A DNA stretch of 33,674 bases from Phycisphaerales bacterium (GTDB lineage Bacteria; Planctomycetota; Phycisphaerae; Phycisphaerales; SM1A02), in assembly GCA_022446945.1 (NCBI GenBank), contig JAKVBW010000001.1, forward strand, positions 58,338 through 92,011, read 5' to 3'. Positions 15,468 through 22,888 of this stretch are shown here, in pieces; position 1 is the first letter of the stretch, and each line of letters opens with the position of its first letter. The position numbers and the translations under genes are program-made. A model generated the notes under the pieces. The model ran no database searches. It was not told where the DNA came from and worked only from the letters and a program-made list of their open reading frames with translations.

Positions 15468-16436
15468 ATGCGCAGAGTGGAACTTGCCACGTTGACCGCT
15501 TGTCTGATCGCTGGCTGCGATGCTCCGAATGGCCAGAATGTCCGTCAGAACGTCGGTATCCAAATGCAGGCTGCCAATGCAGCAATGCAGGATGCCGAGT
15601 ACAGCGAGGCGCTGCAGCGATTTCAGGAAATTCTTTCGGCCGATTCCAACAACGTGCCTGCTTGGCTGGGCACTGGTCAGGCGTATTCGGAACTCGGTGA
15701 GTGGCAGCAGGCAGAGCCTGCATTTGCAGAGGCATGTCGATTGTCGCCAGCGTCATACGAGGCGCAGTATGGCCATGGGACATCGCTTCAGCAGCTCAAT
15801 CGTCCAGCAGAGGCAGTGGGCGCTTATCACCGTGCGATGACGATCGATCCACTGAGCAGTGATGCGAGTTTGGGCGTGGGGATCTCCTACCTACAGATGG
15901 ACGAACCGCAACACGCCAAACCGTTTGTGGAACGTGCTGTGGAACTCTCGCCGGCTGATGGCAGAACGTGGGTTGCGTTGGGCGCATTGCTGGAAAGAGA
16001 AGGGGATGATCCGGCCGCGCTGGATGCGTATCTTGCGGCCTCCGAGCGATTGGAGTCCTCGCCTGAACTCAAACGCAATCTTCTGTACGCCTATGCGCGT
16101 GCCGGCCGCTATCACGAAGTCGTTGGCACTGCACGCAGCATTCTGTCTGATGGACCGAGTGCTGACGCAGCGGAACGGATGGCTTGGGCGTGGTTTCGTC
16201 TGGGACGCTATGAACGGTCTGCGGAAGCGTATATCCAGGCTATTCAGTTTGATCCCAACATGTGGCAGGCATGGAATGGCCTTGGCGTCAACGCGGTCAA
16301 CCGCTGGTTGCTCAGTGGGAAGACTGATGCAGATTCGCGTGCAGAAGCTGTGACGGCCTTCAAGGCTTCGTTGCAACTCAACACCTCGCAACCGAAGGTC
16401 GTTCAACTTGTCAGCGAGTACGGGCTGAGCTTCTGA
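15468..16436 (+). CDS. TPR-repeat lipoprotein
   Basis: The protein (about 322 residues from ATG 15468, or 325 from ATG 15459) starts with a signal peptide and lipobox LIAGC, so Cys near residue 17 would be lipidated. Residues of about 30-250 are tetratricopeptide repeats; for example 'NVPAWLGTGQAYSELGEWQQAEPAFAEACRLSP' and 'DGRTWVALGALLEREGDDPAALDAYLAA' show the usual W/L-G-Y-A-P spacing, with roughly six repeats. A last repeat-like helix pair is near 'MWQAWNGLGVNAVNRWLLSG'. Such proteins are scaffolds for protein assembly. It starts about 30 nt after the multihaem cytochrome, and a shared envelope complex is a reasonable inference. It converges on transketolase with 33 nt between the stops. 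Confidence 0.85.
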   Translation: MRRVELATLTACLIAGCDAPNGQNVRQNVGIQMQAANAAMQDAEYSEALQRFQEILSADSNNVPAWLGTGQAYSELGEWQQAEPAFAEACRLSPASYEAQYGHGTSLQQLNRPAEAVGAYHRAMTIDPLSSDASLGVGISYLQMDEPQHAKPFVERAVELSPADGRTWVALGALLEREGDDPAALDAYLAASERLESSPELKRNLLYAYARAGRYHEVVGTARSILSDGPSADAAERMAWAWFRLGRYERSAEAYIQAIQFDPNMWQAWNGLGVNAVNRWLLSGKTDADSRAEAVTAFKASLQLNTSQPKVVQLVSEYGLSF

Positions 16437-16469
16437 CTGACAGGATCAGCAGATGTCTGCGAACGTGGC

Positions 16470-18452
16470 TTACTTGGCCACCATCGGCGGATTTTTCCGA
16501 ACGGTGATTCCGAGCATGGCCGCGACGCGTGAAACGATGTTCTTATGGTCCAGTCCGCACTGCTCAAGAATGTCATCAGCAGACCGAGCCGATTTCGGAA
16601 TTCTCGTGACATGCATCGGTTCGACGGTAAAGGCATCGCCTCCTCGAACGCATGCCTCTGCAACCGCAGAGAAGAGTCCGCCGCCATAGTTGTCCTCAAC
16701 AACGACGACATTGCCGCCATTTTCGTTTGCCAGGTCCAGCAGGCGTTCCTCATCGAAAGGAAGCGAATAGCAGTCGACGAGACTCGCGTCGATCCCGAGT
16801 TTGTCAAGGCCATCAAGTGCGAGATTGCACTCATGGACCATGTATCCGGCCGAGACGATCAGGACATCGCGTCCTTCAAGAAGAACCTCCATCCCGCCAA
16901 AGGTGAATTCAGTGTTCTCGTTGTAGAGGAACTCGACTTCCGGCCGGTGTACGCGCATGTAGCACATGCCATCATGTTCGGCCATCAGCTGGGTGAGTCG
17001 AAATGCCGACCACGCATCCGAGGGATGCAGCGTCCAGCAGGCCGGACCGCCACTGTGTCCAACCGCACTGCCGAGCGAACGGAACCACGCCACATCCGGC
17101 AAGGACATTTGACTCGGGCCATCTGCAGCCAGAGAAATGCCGCTATGGGAGCCAACAATCTTCAGATTGGCGCCTGAGTTCATGGCCATTTCAATCTGGT
17201 CGTAGGCGCGCGTCACGAACTTGGAGAAGGTCGAGCAGTAGGGGACTTTCCCGGCTGCAGCGAGGCCTGCCGCAACACTGATCATGTTCTGTTCGGCGAT
17301 GCGGCATTCCGCGAATCGCGAAGAAAGGTCCGCGTCATTGGCGAACCATTCTGCAAATGTCGAGTTTTGCACATCCGCATCCAAAGACCAGACCCGGTTG
17401 TCGGTGTGCCCCAAGGCGCGCATCGCCAAACCAAAAGCCTTGCGCGTCGACAACTTGCTGGTTTGGATGAGCGTGCCCATGTCCCATTGATTCGCAGCTT
17501 CCTTCAGTCCCATCGCAGTTTGGACGACGGGTTCGGGCCGAGTGGCGGTGGTGGGGGGATTGATGGTGAGGTTCGATGCCGTCATCGTTCCGGTCAGGGT
17601 CACACCTGTTGCGGAAAGTTCTTTGAGTGCCGCGTCAAGTTTGTCCCCCTGTGCCGGTTTGCCGTGCCAGCCGGCACCCTGCATGGAAGGCACACCCCAA
17701 CCCTTGACAGTCCGGGCCACAATGGCCATCGGTTGGCTCGGCCCTGCGGCGAAGGCATCAAGCGCATCTTGGATTGCCTTTGGATCATGGCCGTCGATGG
17801 TGTGGACTTGCAGTCCACAGGCTTCCAGTTTCGCAGCAATTCTTTCGGGAGATTGCTGTTCACTCACACCGCCCGCCTGGCCCAGTCCATTGCAGTTGAA
17901 GATGGGCAGGACGTTCGACAGTGCATGGTCGATGATGAAGTCGATCGCTTCCCAGATTTGTCCTTCTCTGGATTCGCCATCCCCGATCACGCAGAAAATG
18001 CGTTGGTCCAGTTCATCGCCTCTGGCGGCGAGTCCGAGCCCTGCAGCAACAGACAGCCCCTGTCCGAGTGAGCCAGTCGCTGCATCAAAGAAGGTGAATC
18101 CTTCGCGGGGGTTCGGGTGGCCATCTAGAGGAGAGTCACTTTCCCGGAAGTGCTCCAGATCTTCGACTGTGCAGGGCCTGAGATCATCCGGAGGCCCGAT
18201 CATGGCACCAAGATCTGCGAAGGCCGCATAGATGATTGGTACCGCATGTCCTTCGGAAAGAACCAAACGGTCTGCTGTGGCCAGACCCGGATCCTCTGGG
18301 ACCCATCGCATGGCGTGGTACATCAGGCAGGTTGTGAGGTGCCCCAAACTCAGGGCAGTCGTGGGATGCCCGCTTCCAGCATGACCACACATGGTCAGCG
18401 CGAGGGTATCGAGGCGAATGGCCTTGGCATGTACAGCGGCTTCAAATGACAT
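16470..18452 (-). CDS. tkt: Transketolase
   Basis: About 660 residues, the normal transketolase length. The N-terminal part has 'MCGHAGSGHPTTALSLG' and the thiamine-diphosphate motif beginning 'GDGESREGQIWEAIDFI' and ending in 'IFNCNG'. The pyrimidine-domain half begins near 'KAFGLAMRALG' and includes 'ECRIAEQNMISVAAGLAAAG' with the activating Glu, then 'YCSTFSKFVTRAYDQIEMAMN'. The C-terminal domain has 'DVLIVSAGYMVHECNLALDGL'. It exchanges two-carbon units in the pentose-phosphate pathway and is cytosolic. The ATG at 18452 is chosen over the TTG at 18467 because GGAG lies 6 nt before it. It is divergent from dnaN over about 156 nt. The compact form resembles the newer animal-type transketolase layout as much as the E. 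coli one. Confidence 0.93.
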   Translation of the reverse strand: MSFEAAVHAKAIRLDTLALTMCGHAGSGHPTTALSLGHLTTCLMYHAMRWVPEDPGLATADRLVLSEGHAVPIIYAAFADLGAMIGPPDDLRPCTVEDLEHFRESDSPLDGHPNPREGFTFFDAATGSLGQGLSVAAGLGLAARGDELDQRIFCVIGDGESREGQIWEAIDFIIDHALSNVLPIFNCNGLGQAGGVSEQQSPERIAAKLEACGLQVHTIDGHDPKAIQDALDAFAAGPSQPMAIVARTVKGWGVPSMQGAGWHGKPAQGDKLDAALKELSATGVTLTGTMTASNLTINPPTTATRPEPVVQTAMGLKEAANQWDMGTLIQTSKLSTRKAFGLAMRALGHTDNRVWSLDADVQNSTFAEWFANDADLSSRFAECRIAEQNMISVAAGLAAAGKVPYCSTFSKFVTRAYDQIEMAMNSGANLKIVGSHSGISLAADGPSQMSLPDVAWFRSLGSAVGHSGGPACWTLHPSDAWSAFRLTQLMAEHDGMCYMRVHRPEVEFLYNENTEFTFGGMEVLLEGRDVLIVSAGYMVHECNLALDGLDKLGIDASLVDCYSLPFDEERLLDLANENGGNVVVVEDNYGGGLFSAVAEACVRGGDAFTVEPMHVTRIPKSARSADDILEQCGLDHKNIVSRVAAMLGITVRKNPPMVAK

Positions 18453-18567
18453 GGGGCGCTCCGTCAATGGCCTTCAACGGCCGGTAAAAGCGGGTGAGAT
18501 GGCGAATGGCGCGGACAGTTGAGTATCGCACCGGTTGCCCTCAGATACAAGGGCGATCGGGGCCGGA

Positions 18568-18576
18568 TGCTACACT
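18568..18576 (+). promoter_or_regulatory. Candidate extended -10 promoter (TGCTACACT) for dnaN
   Basis: TGC-TACACT is an extended -10 (TGN plus hexamer) 32 nt before the dnaN ATG. It would give a leader of about 25 nt containing GGAG. No -35 is apparent, as often with extended -10 sites. Confidence 0.42.
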
Positions 18577-18608
18577 CCGTGTGCTTTCGCTTCGAACGGA
18601 GAAGAACC

Positions 18609-19724
18609 ATGACGATGAAGGTGACTTGCGACCAGACGGCACTCGCCGACGCCCTCAACACGGTGTCCGCTGTGGTGGCCTCCCGGACGCCGACGCCTGT
18701 GCTCACCTGCATCAAACTGACAGCGGCGGATGGTCGACTTCAGTTGGCCGCCACGGACGGTGAGATTTCTCTTCAATTGGCCATTGATCGGGTTGAGGTT
18801 GATGGTGATGGGGAAGCACTGGTACCTGCGGACAAACTGACACAGATCGTCCGGGAGTGTGCTGATCCCACGGTGTCACTTGAGGCCGAGGGACACGCGC
18901 TGCACATCAACGCGGGGGATTCGCACTTCAAGGTCTATGGCTTCGATCCCTCCGAGGCGCCTGAACTGGAATCTTTCGACGCCTCGACAATCGATTGCAC
19001 ATTGGGGAGCGGGGCGCTGGCGAGCATGGTTTCGCGAAGCCTCTTCGCTGCGGCGGTCGAGCACACGCGTTATGCGATCAATGGCGTCCTCTACGATCGC
19101 GAAGGCAAGCGGCTACGACTTGTTGCCACGGACGGCCGTCGGTTGGCCATGGCTTCTGGTGATTGTGCCAGCGAAGAAGGCACACGCCAGTGCATCATCC
19201 CCGGCAAGGCGCTCTCATTGGTGCGAAGACTTGTGGGTAATGCAGAGACGCCGGTTCGCATCTCGATCAGTGATTCGAGAATCATGCTGGAGTTTGACGA
19301 CCCGGATGCCCCGGCAACGCTGGGCAGTTCTCTGGTCGAAGGGCGATTTCCTCCATTCGAGGATGTCATCCCACGTGACCAGGACAAGAAAGTCATCTTC
19401 GATCGTGAAACACTCCGAAGCGCGATTCGCCGCGCCAGCCTGCTGACTAACGAGGAGTCTCGCAGTGTTCGGATGCGTTTCGAGCCCAGCAAACTCACGC
19501 TGACCAGCCATGCTCCGGAAATGGGAGAGGCAGTCGTTCATCTGGAATTGAAGGATTATGGCGGCGAGGAGCTAGAGATCGGTTTCAATCCAACCTACAT
19601 CGCAGATGCGTTGAAGGTCATTGATGACACCGAAATCACTTTCGAGTTGAAGGCCGCGAACAAACCCGGGCTCATCCGTGCCGGGAGCGACTTCACCTAC
19701 GTTCTGATGCCAGTGAACGTTTGA
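18609..19724 (+). CDS. dnaN: DNA polymerase III beta subunit (sliding clamp)
   Basis: Started at ATG 18609 the protein is 371 residues, the usual beta-clamp length. The ORF-track start at 18519 adds an Arg-rich leader. GGAG lies 7 nt before the ATG. Three clamp domains can be followed: domain 1 with 'ALADALNTVSAVVASRTPTPVLTCIKL', domain 2 with 'HTRYAINGVLYDREGKRLRLVATDGRRLAMA', and domain 3 with 'KVIFDRETLRSAIRRASLLTNEESRSVRM'. The C-terminus 'FTYVLMPVNV' matches the conserved end that forms the peptide-binding cleft. It tethers DNA polymerase and repair proteins to DNA. Neither dnaA, recF nor gyrB is adjacent, and no DnaA-box cluster was seen, so this is not the usual origin-linked dnaA-dnaN arrangement. 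Confidence 0.95.
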   Translation: MTMKVTCDQTALADALNTVSAVVASRTPTPVLTCIKLTAADGRLQLAATDGEISLQLAIDRVEVDGDGEALVPADKLTQIVRECADPTVSLEAEGHALHINAGDSHFKVYGFDPSEAPELESFDASTIDCTLGSGALASMVSRSLFAAAVEHTRYAINGVLYDREGKRLRLVATDGRRLAMASGDCASEEGTRQCIIPGKALSLVRRLVGNAETPVRISISDSRIMLEFDDPDAPATLGSSLVEGRFPPFEDVIPRDQDKKVIFDRETLRSAIRRASLLTNEESRSVRMRFEPSKLTLTSHAPEMGEAVVHLELKDYGGEELEIGFNPTYIADALKVIDDTEITFELKAANKPGLIRAGSDFTYVLMPVNV

Positions 19725-19743
19725 ATAAATCACAGACCCTATG

Positions 19744-19774
19744 AAAGAGGCCCGCCTCGAAGGCGGGCCTCTTT
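19744..19774. terminator. Strong bidirectional intrinsic terminator after dnaN
   Basis: AAAGAGGCCCGCC-TCGAA-GGCGGGCCTCTTT is a perfect 13-bp stem with a 5-nt loop. The A and T runs at its ends let it work for dnaN (plus) and for the convergent redoxin gene (minus). Confidence 0.92.
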
Positions 19775-19794
19775 GTCATGTGTTGTTTATTGAC

Positions 19795-20457
19795 TCACTG
19801 GGCAGCGGCGTACTTCACACCGCATCCCCATGGGCGCTTCTTGTTTGGCGCCACTTTCTCGCCGGCTTTGATCTGTTTGACAGCGTTGAGCACGTAGTTC
19901 GTCGTTTTGCTGCTGTCAGTGTTCCGGTGGGTCTTGTCGTCGTCAAACGCGCCCTCGTATCTCAGGATTCCATCTGCGTCAATGACGAACATGTGAGGCG
20001 TTTTCTGCGCTTCATAAGCATGCCCCACGTCTCCGTCATAGTCGATCAGAATGGGAGCGCTGATCTTCCAATCTGCCTTGGCCTTCTTCGCGATGTCGGT
20101 GAGTTGTTTTTCCGTCTTGCCTCGGGCAGTCGAGTCAATGAGCAAGTAGGTAATCGAGGGATCGATTTTGCGAAGTTCACTTTGAAGGTTCTTCGCTTTT
20201 GCTGTTGCGTAGATCCCCATCTTGGAATCAGCGCCACTGTACGGGCAGTTGGCGTTGAACCACTCAAGCACGACAATGCGACCAGACAAATCCTTCAGAC
20301 GGTGGACTTTGCCGTCCGTATCTGAAAGGGAGAAGTCCGGCGCCTTCTCGCCGATGGCGGCTTTCACAGGCTTGGCTGTTTCTTCTGCTTGCAGCGATCC
20401 AGTGGCAAGGCTGAGTGCGGCAGCGATAGTGAGAATGTGAATGGGAAATCGAATCAT
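19795..20457 (-). CDS. Periplasmic redoxin (AhpC/TSA, thioredoxin-fold) with single-Cys CPYS site
   Basis: The real start is ATG 20457 (220 residues). The 364-residue ORF-track form reads back through the upstream gene in another frame. A signal peptide (about residues 1-24, ending SLQA) precedes a redoxin domain: 'IGEKAPDFSLSDTDGKVHRLKDLSGRIVVLEW', then 'NANCPYSG' with Cys71. The site is CPYS, so the second Cys of a CXXC is absent. 'APILIDYDGDVGHAYEAQKTPHMFVIDADGIL' completes the fold, with the cis-Pro in 'KTPHMF'. A second Cys occurs at the C-terminus in 'WGCGVKY', a tail I associate with exported planctomycete redoxins. It overlaps the DsbD-alpha-like gene by 4 nt (ATGA). The pair probably handles thiol or peroxide chemistry in the periplasm. 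Confidence 0.86.
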   Translation of the reverse strand: MIRFPIHILTIAAALSLATGSLQAEETAKPVKAAIGEKAPDFSLSDTDGKVHRLKDLSGRIVVLEWFNANCPYSGADSKMGIYATAKAKNLQSELRKIDPSITYLLIDSTARGKTEKQLTDIAKKAKADWKISAPILIDYDGDVGHAYEAQKTPHMFVIDADGILRYEGAFDDDKTHRNTDSSKTTNYVLNAVKQIKAGEKVAPNKKRPWGCGVKYAAAQ

Positions 20458-21293
20458 GGTGTGTTCTCCGAAGTTGTCTGCCCGAGTTCGATGTCGACCG
20501 GGCGGTCCAGTACCCAAGATGGATCGCGTGGCGATCTTCCGAGTGTCAGAAGGCCTCGAAGCCGAGGGGGGCGTCCAAGGCCATTTGTGGGATCGTAGGC
20601 GAAAGGGATGTACAGGGAAAAGCTCTGTGCGGTCTTTGACATGCGGGGACTTCCCCAAGTCACACCTGGCCAGGCTGCAGGCAGAAATCCGGCTTGTGTG
20701 TTGGGATCCGCCGCACCTTCGATGATGACGGCAGTGCGGGTGATCTCGACACGTGTGTTCGGTCGCTTGGCCAGAGAAGCAGGCAGGCTTGCAGCTGCTG
20801 TTCCCGCTGCGGTCAGGCGTCCGGGGGAAGCGGTAACGGGGAGCGTCAGGGTTTGGGCCGCGTGTACTGGGAAACATGCTTTTTGGCACACCAGCCAGAC
20901 GATGTCGACAGGGAATGACACGCTTTCTGCATGCAGGATCCGTGGAGGCCGGATCTCAAGTGCAATGGTCACCTTCCCATCCAGCGCGTTGACAGTGCCA
21001 GAGGGCTCCTTGAGCGTATGCGGTCGGGGGTACCGTACTGGCCCCACCTTGAAGCCTGTGGGGGCATCGATCACGATGTCTGCCTCTGTTCCACTCGCGC
21101 CGGGATCCATCCAGTAGGTGTGCCATCCAGGCGGCATCTCAAGGGTGCAGACGATGTCAAACGGAACGCCAGCAGCAATGCTGCTGTGGGAGGCGGAGAT
21201 GTCGGTGGTCGTCTTGGGCGCAGTGTCCGCCATCACGCCGATAGTGGCCAAAGATGCTGCAAGCAGTGCGGTCAGCGAGGTCCAGGGTGACAT
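20454..21293 (-). CDS. Stand-alone DsbD N-terminal (alpha) domain-like periplasmic protein
   Basis: The 279-residue protein has a signal peptide (about residues 1-22) and then the features of the DsbD alpha domain: 'MPPGWHTYWMDPGASG', 'GPVRYPRPHTL' and the redox-cysteine segment 'VWLVCQKACFPV' with Cys136 and Cys140. In full DsbD this domain passes electrons from the membrane domain to periplasmic partners. Here the eight-span membrane domain and the thioredoxin-like gamma domain are absent, and no ccdA-like gene is in the window. The downstream redoxin gene overlaps it by 4 nt and is its obvious partner. TAGGCT lies 6 nt before the ATG, and no well-spaced ribosome binding site is seen. Identity as a DsbD-alpha-type protein is firm; its electron source is not. 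Confidence 0.84.
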   Translation of the reverse strand: MSPWTSLTALLAASLATIGVMADTAPKTTTDISASHSSIAAGVPFDIVCTLEMPPGWHTYWMDPGASGTEADIVIDAPTGFKVGPVRYPRPHTLKEPSGTVNALDGKVTIALEIRPPRILHAESVSFPVDIVWLVCQKACFPVHAAQTLTLPVTASPGRLTAAGTAAASLPASLAKRPNTRVEITRTAVIIEGAADPNTQAGFLPAAWPGVTWGSPRMSKTAQSFSLYIPFAYDPTNGLGRPPRLRGLLTLGRSPRDPSWVLDRPVDIELGQTTSENTP

Positions 21294-21299
21294 TCTCCC

Positions 21300-21305
21300 A
21301 GCCTA
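21300..21305 (-). promoter_or_regulatory. Candidate -10 box (TAGGCT), DsbD-alpha-like gene
   Basis: On the minus strand TAGGCT is 6 nt before the ATG at 21293. GGGAGA also lies there but is too close to the start to be a good ribosome binding site. This is the weakest of the leaderless candidates. Confidence 0.22.
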
Positions 21306-21338
21306 GGGACTTATGAGCCGGGATGCGATCCGTGACAG

Positions 21339-21347
21339 TGGTATCGT
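21339..21347 (+). promoter_or_regulatory. Candidate extended -10 promoter (TGGTATCGT) for rhodanese-MBL pair
   Basis: TGG-TATCGT gives an extended -10 about 29 nt before the ATG at 21377. The leader would contain AGGA as a weak ribosome binding site. Confidence 0.33.
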
Positions 21348-21376
21348 GCGAGAACACAGCCGCAGGATCCTCACAC

Positions 21377-21874
21377 ATGCATCGTTTGACTTTCCACTTC
21401 TTGCTTCTGGGTCTCTTTCTCGTGCTGCTGGGTGGCTGCACGAAGACTTACAGCGATCAGGATGTTCACTGGCTTTCCGTGAAGAATGCAGAAGCCGCGA
21501 TTCAGGAGCAGGAGGGGTCGTGGTTTTCCCAGCCTCGTCCCAACGCCTGGATCGATGCCCGTGATGAAGTGTTCTACAAAGTGGGGCACATTCCTGGCGC
21601 GCTCAATATTCAGTTGTCGGATCCCGACGCTTTCACGAGGCTCACAGGCTACGGCACCTTGGTGGTGTATGGCGAAGGTTATGAAGCACCGATCGCTGAC
21701 GCGATGATCAAGGCATTGCTGAAGGGCGGCATGGAATCGGTGAAGGGATTGCAGGGCGGTTATGAAGCCTGGATCGAAGCGGGCCAGAAGGTTGTCAAAG
21801 GCCCAGATCCGAGCCGCCGACCCGGCGCAATTGCGGGAGATCGTTGGCAGCGTCAGCCCGTTGACGATGACTGA
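21377..21874 (+). CDS. Rhodanese-like lipoprotein lacking the catalytic cysteine
   Basis: From ATG 21377 the protein has 165 residues and begins with a clean lipoprotein signal (FLLLGLFLVLLGGC). The longer ORF-track start at 21323 would bury this signal. The rhodanese fold is recognisable from 'AWIDARDEVFYKVGHIPGALNI' and 'SVKGLQGGYEAWIEAG'. The active-site loop, normally CxxGxR at the end of the 'LVVY' strand, reads 'VVYGEGYEAP', so the sulfur-accepting Cys is replaced by Gly. It is therefore likely a binding or sensor domain rather than a sulfurtransferase. It sits in the envelope. Its stop overlaps the start of the MBL-fold gene by 8 nt, so the two are probably translated together. Confidence 0.82.
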   Translation: MHRLTFHFLLLGLFLVLLGGCTKTYSDQDVHWLSVKNAEAAIQEQEGSWFSQPRPNAWIDARDEVFYKVGHIPGALNIQLSDPDAFTRLTGYGTLVVYGEGYEAPIADAMIKALLKGGMESVKGLQGGYEAWIEAGQKVVKGPDPSRRPGAIAGDRWQRQPVDDD

Positions 21875-22766
21875 TCCTCGTTCGATACATTCCATTGATC
21901 TGATGCATCAGAATGTTCCTGGGGCGATTGCAGCTTGGGCAGTGGAAGGACCGGAAGGATGGCTCTTGGTCGAATCAGGGCCAGCGAGTACCGGTGATGC
22001 GCTGGATGAGGGTTTGACACGATTGGGCGTGACGCCTGACGCGCTGGTGGGCGTGCTGTTGACACACATTCATCTCGACCACGCTGGTGGGGCTTGGCGC
22101 TATGCGCAGCAAGGCGTACCGATTCATGTTCATCATGTGGGCCGCCCACATCTGGTTGATCCTGCCAGACTCGAGCGTAGCGCGCGTCGCATCTATGGCG
22201 ATCGCTACGATAGTTTGTGGGGGCCGATGCAGCCCTGCGAGGCGTCATTGGTTCAGGCCGTGTCGGATGGTGAACAGATTCAAGTTGCCGGACTGAACTT
22301 CGAAGCGATCGAGACACTCGGTCATGCGCGACACCATCATGCATGGCATCTTCTGGGGACAGATGTCCTTTTCAGTGGTGATGCTGCGGCGATGCGTGTG
22401 CCGGACACCGATTGGCTGACGATTCCCATGCCACCTCCGGAGTTTGATCATGCAGCATGGCAGCGCAGCATGGACCGCCTCGCCTCGGGGCCCTGGGAGT
22501 CCCTCTATCTGACGCACGGGGGCATCGCGAGGGATATCGCGGGTCACCTCACGCAACTTCGCGCATCGATGACGGAACAGATCGCCTGGATCACTGCCTC
22601 GGCGGGCGCGCCGGATCGTCTGCACCAGTATCGGGACATGCTCCGGTCACAAGCGGAGGCAGCCGGGGTGCCTGATCACCTCTTTCAGGCACATGTCACA
22701 GAGGGTCTGCTGGCGATGAACCTCACAGGGGTCGATCGCTGGGCGACGGATGCCTCAACGCATTAA
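21867..22766 (+). CDS. Metallo-beta-lactamase-fold hydrolase
   Basis: Started at ATG 21867 the protein has 299 residues. The ORF-track start at 21762 lies in the rhodanese gene in another frame. The metal motif is intact in 'LLTHIHLDHAGGA' (His67, His69, Asp71, His72), followed by 'IETLGHARHHHAWHL' and 'VLFSGDAAAMR' for the further ligands. The rest has 'SLYLTHGGIARDIAGHL', the usual late His strand, and a C-terminal helical region. No signal peptide is visible, so it appears cytosolic although its coupled neighbour is a lipoprotein. Substrate cannot be told; it resembles general glyoxalase-II/MBL hydrolases rather than ETHE1-type persulfide dioxygenases. A short hairpin follows the stop. Confidence 0.88.
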   Translation: MTDPRSIHSIDLMHQNVPGAIAAWAVEGPEGWLLVESGPASTGDALDEGLTRLGVTPDALVGVLLTHIHLDHAGGAWRYAQQGVPIHVHHVGRPHLVDPARLERSARRIYGDRYDSLWGPMQPCEASLVQAVSDGEQIQVAGLNFEAIETLGHARHHHAWHLLGTDVLFSGDAAAMRVPDTDWLTIPMPPPEFDHAAWQRSMDRLASGPWESLYLTHGGIARDIAGHLTQLRASMTEQIAWITASAGAPDRLHQYRDMLRSQAEAAGVPDHLFQAHVTEGLLAMNLTGVDRWATDASTH

Positions 22767-22807
22767 AAAGCCTGTTTGGCCCATTTGGAGGGGCTCAAGA
22801 GCGGGCA

Positions 22808-22828
22808 TTCAGGCTTGAATAGCCTGAA
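22808..22828. terminator. Weak hairpin after MBL gene
   Basis: TTCAGGC-TTGAATA-GCCTGAA forms a 7-bp stem with a 7-nt loop, about 40 nt after the MBL stop. No T tract follows on the plus strand, so terminator activity is doubtful. Confidence 0.35.
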
Positions 22829-22888
22829 ATGTGAGTCGGGCCACACAGAGCCGGGTTGTCCCCATAGGTGGTTCTGAGAGGACTCACG

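Noticed and set aside
18453-18608. Possible replication origin beside dnaN
   Set aside because: No DnaA-box cluster (TTATCCACA-like) or AT-rich unwinding region is seen, and dnaA, recF and gyrB are not adjacent.
20458-20889. N-terminal extension of the redoxin ORF
   Set aside because: The extra residues are Arg/Pro/Ser-rich and overlap the DsbD-alpha-like gene in another frame, while a signal peptide begins exactly at ATG 20457.
21867-22766. Persulfide dioxygenase (ETHE1)-rhodanese sulfur pathway
   Set aside because: The MBL protein does not show the ETHE1-like pattern as I know it, and the rhodanese lacks its catalytic Cys, so a sulfide-oxidation role is not supported.
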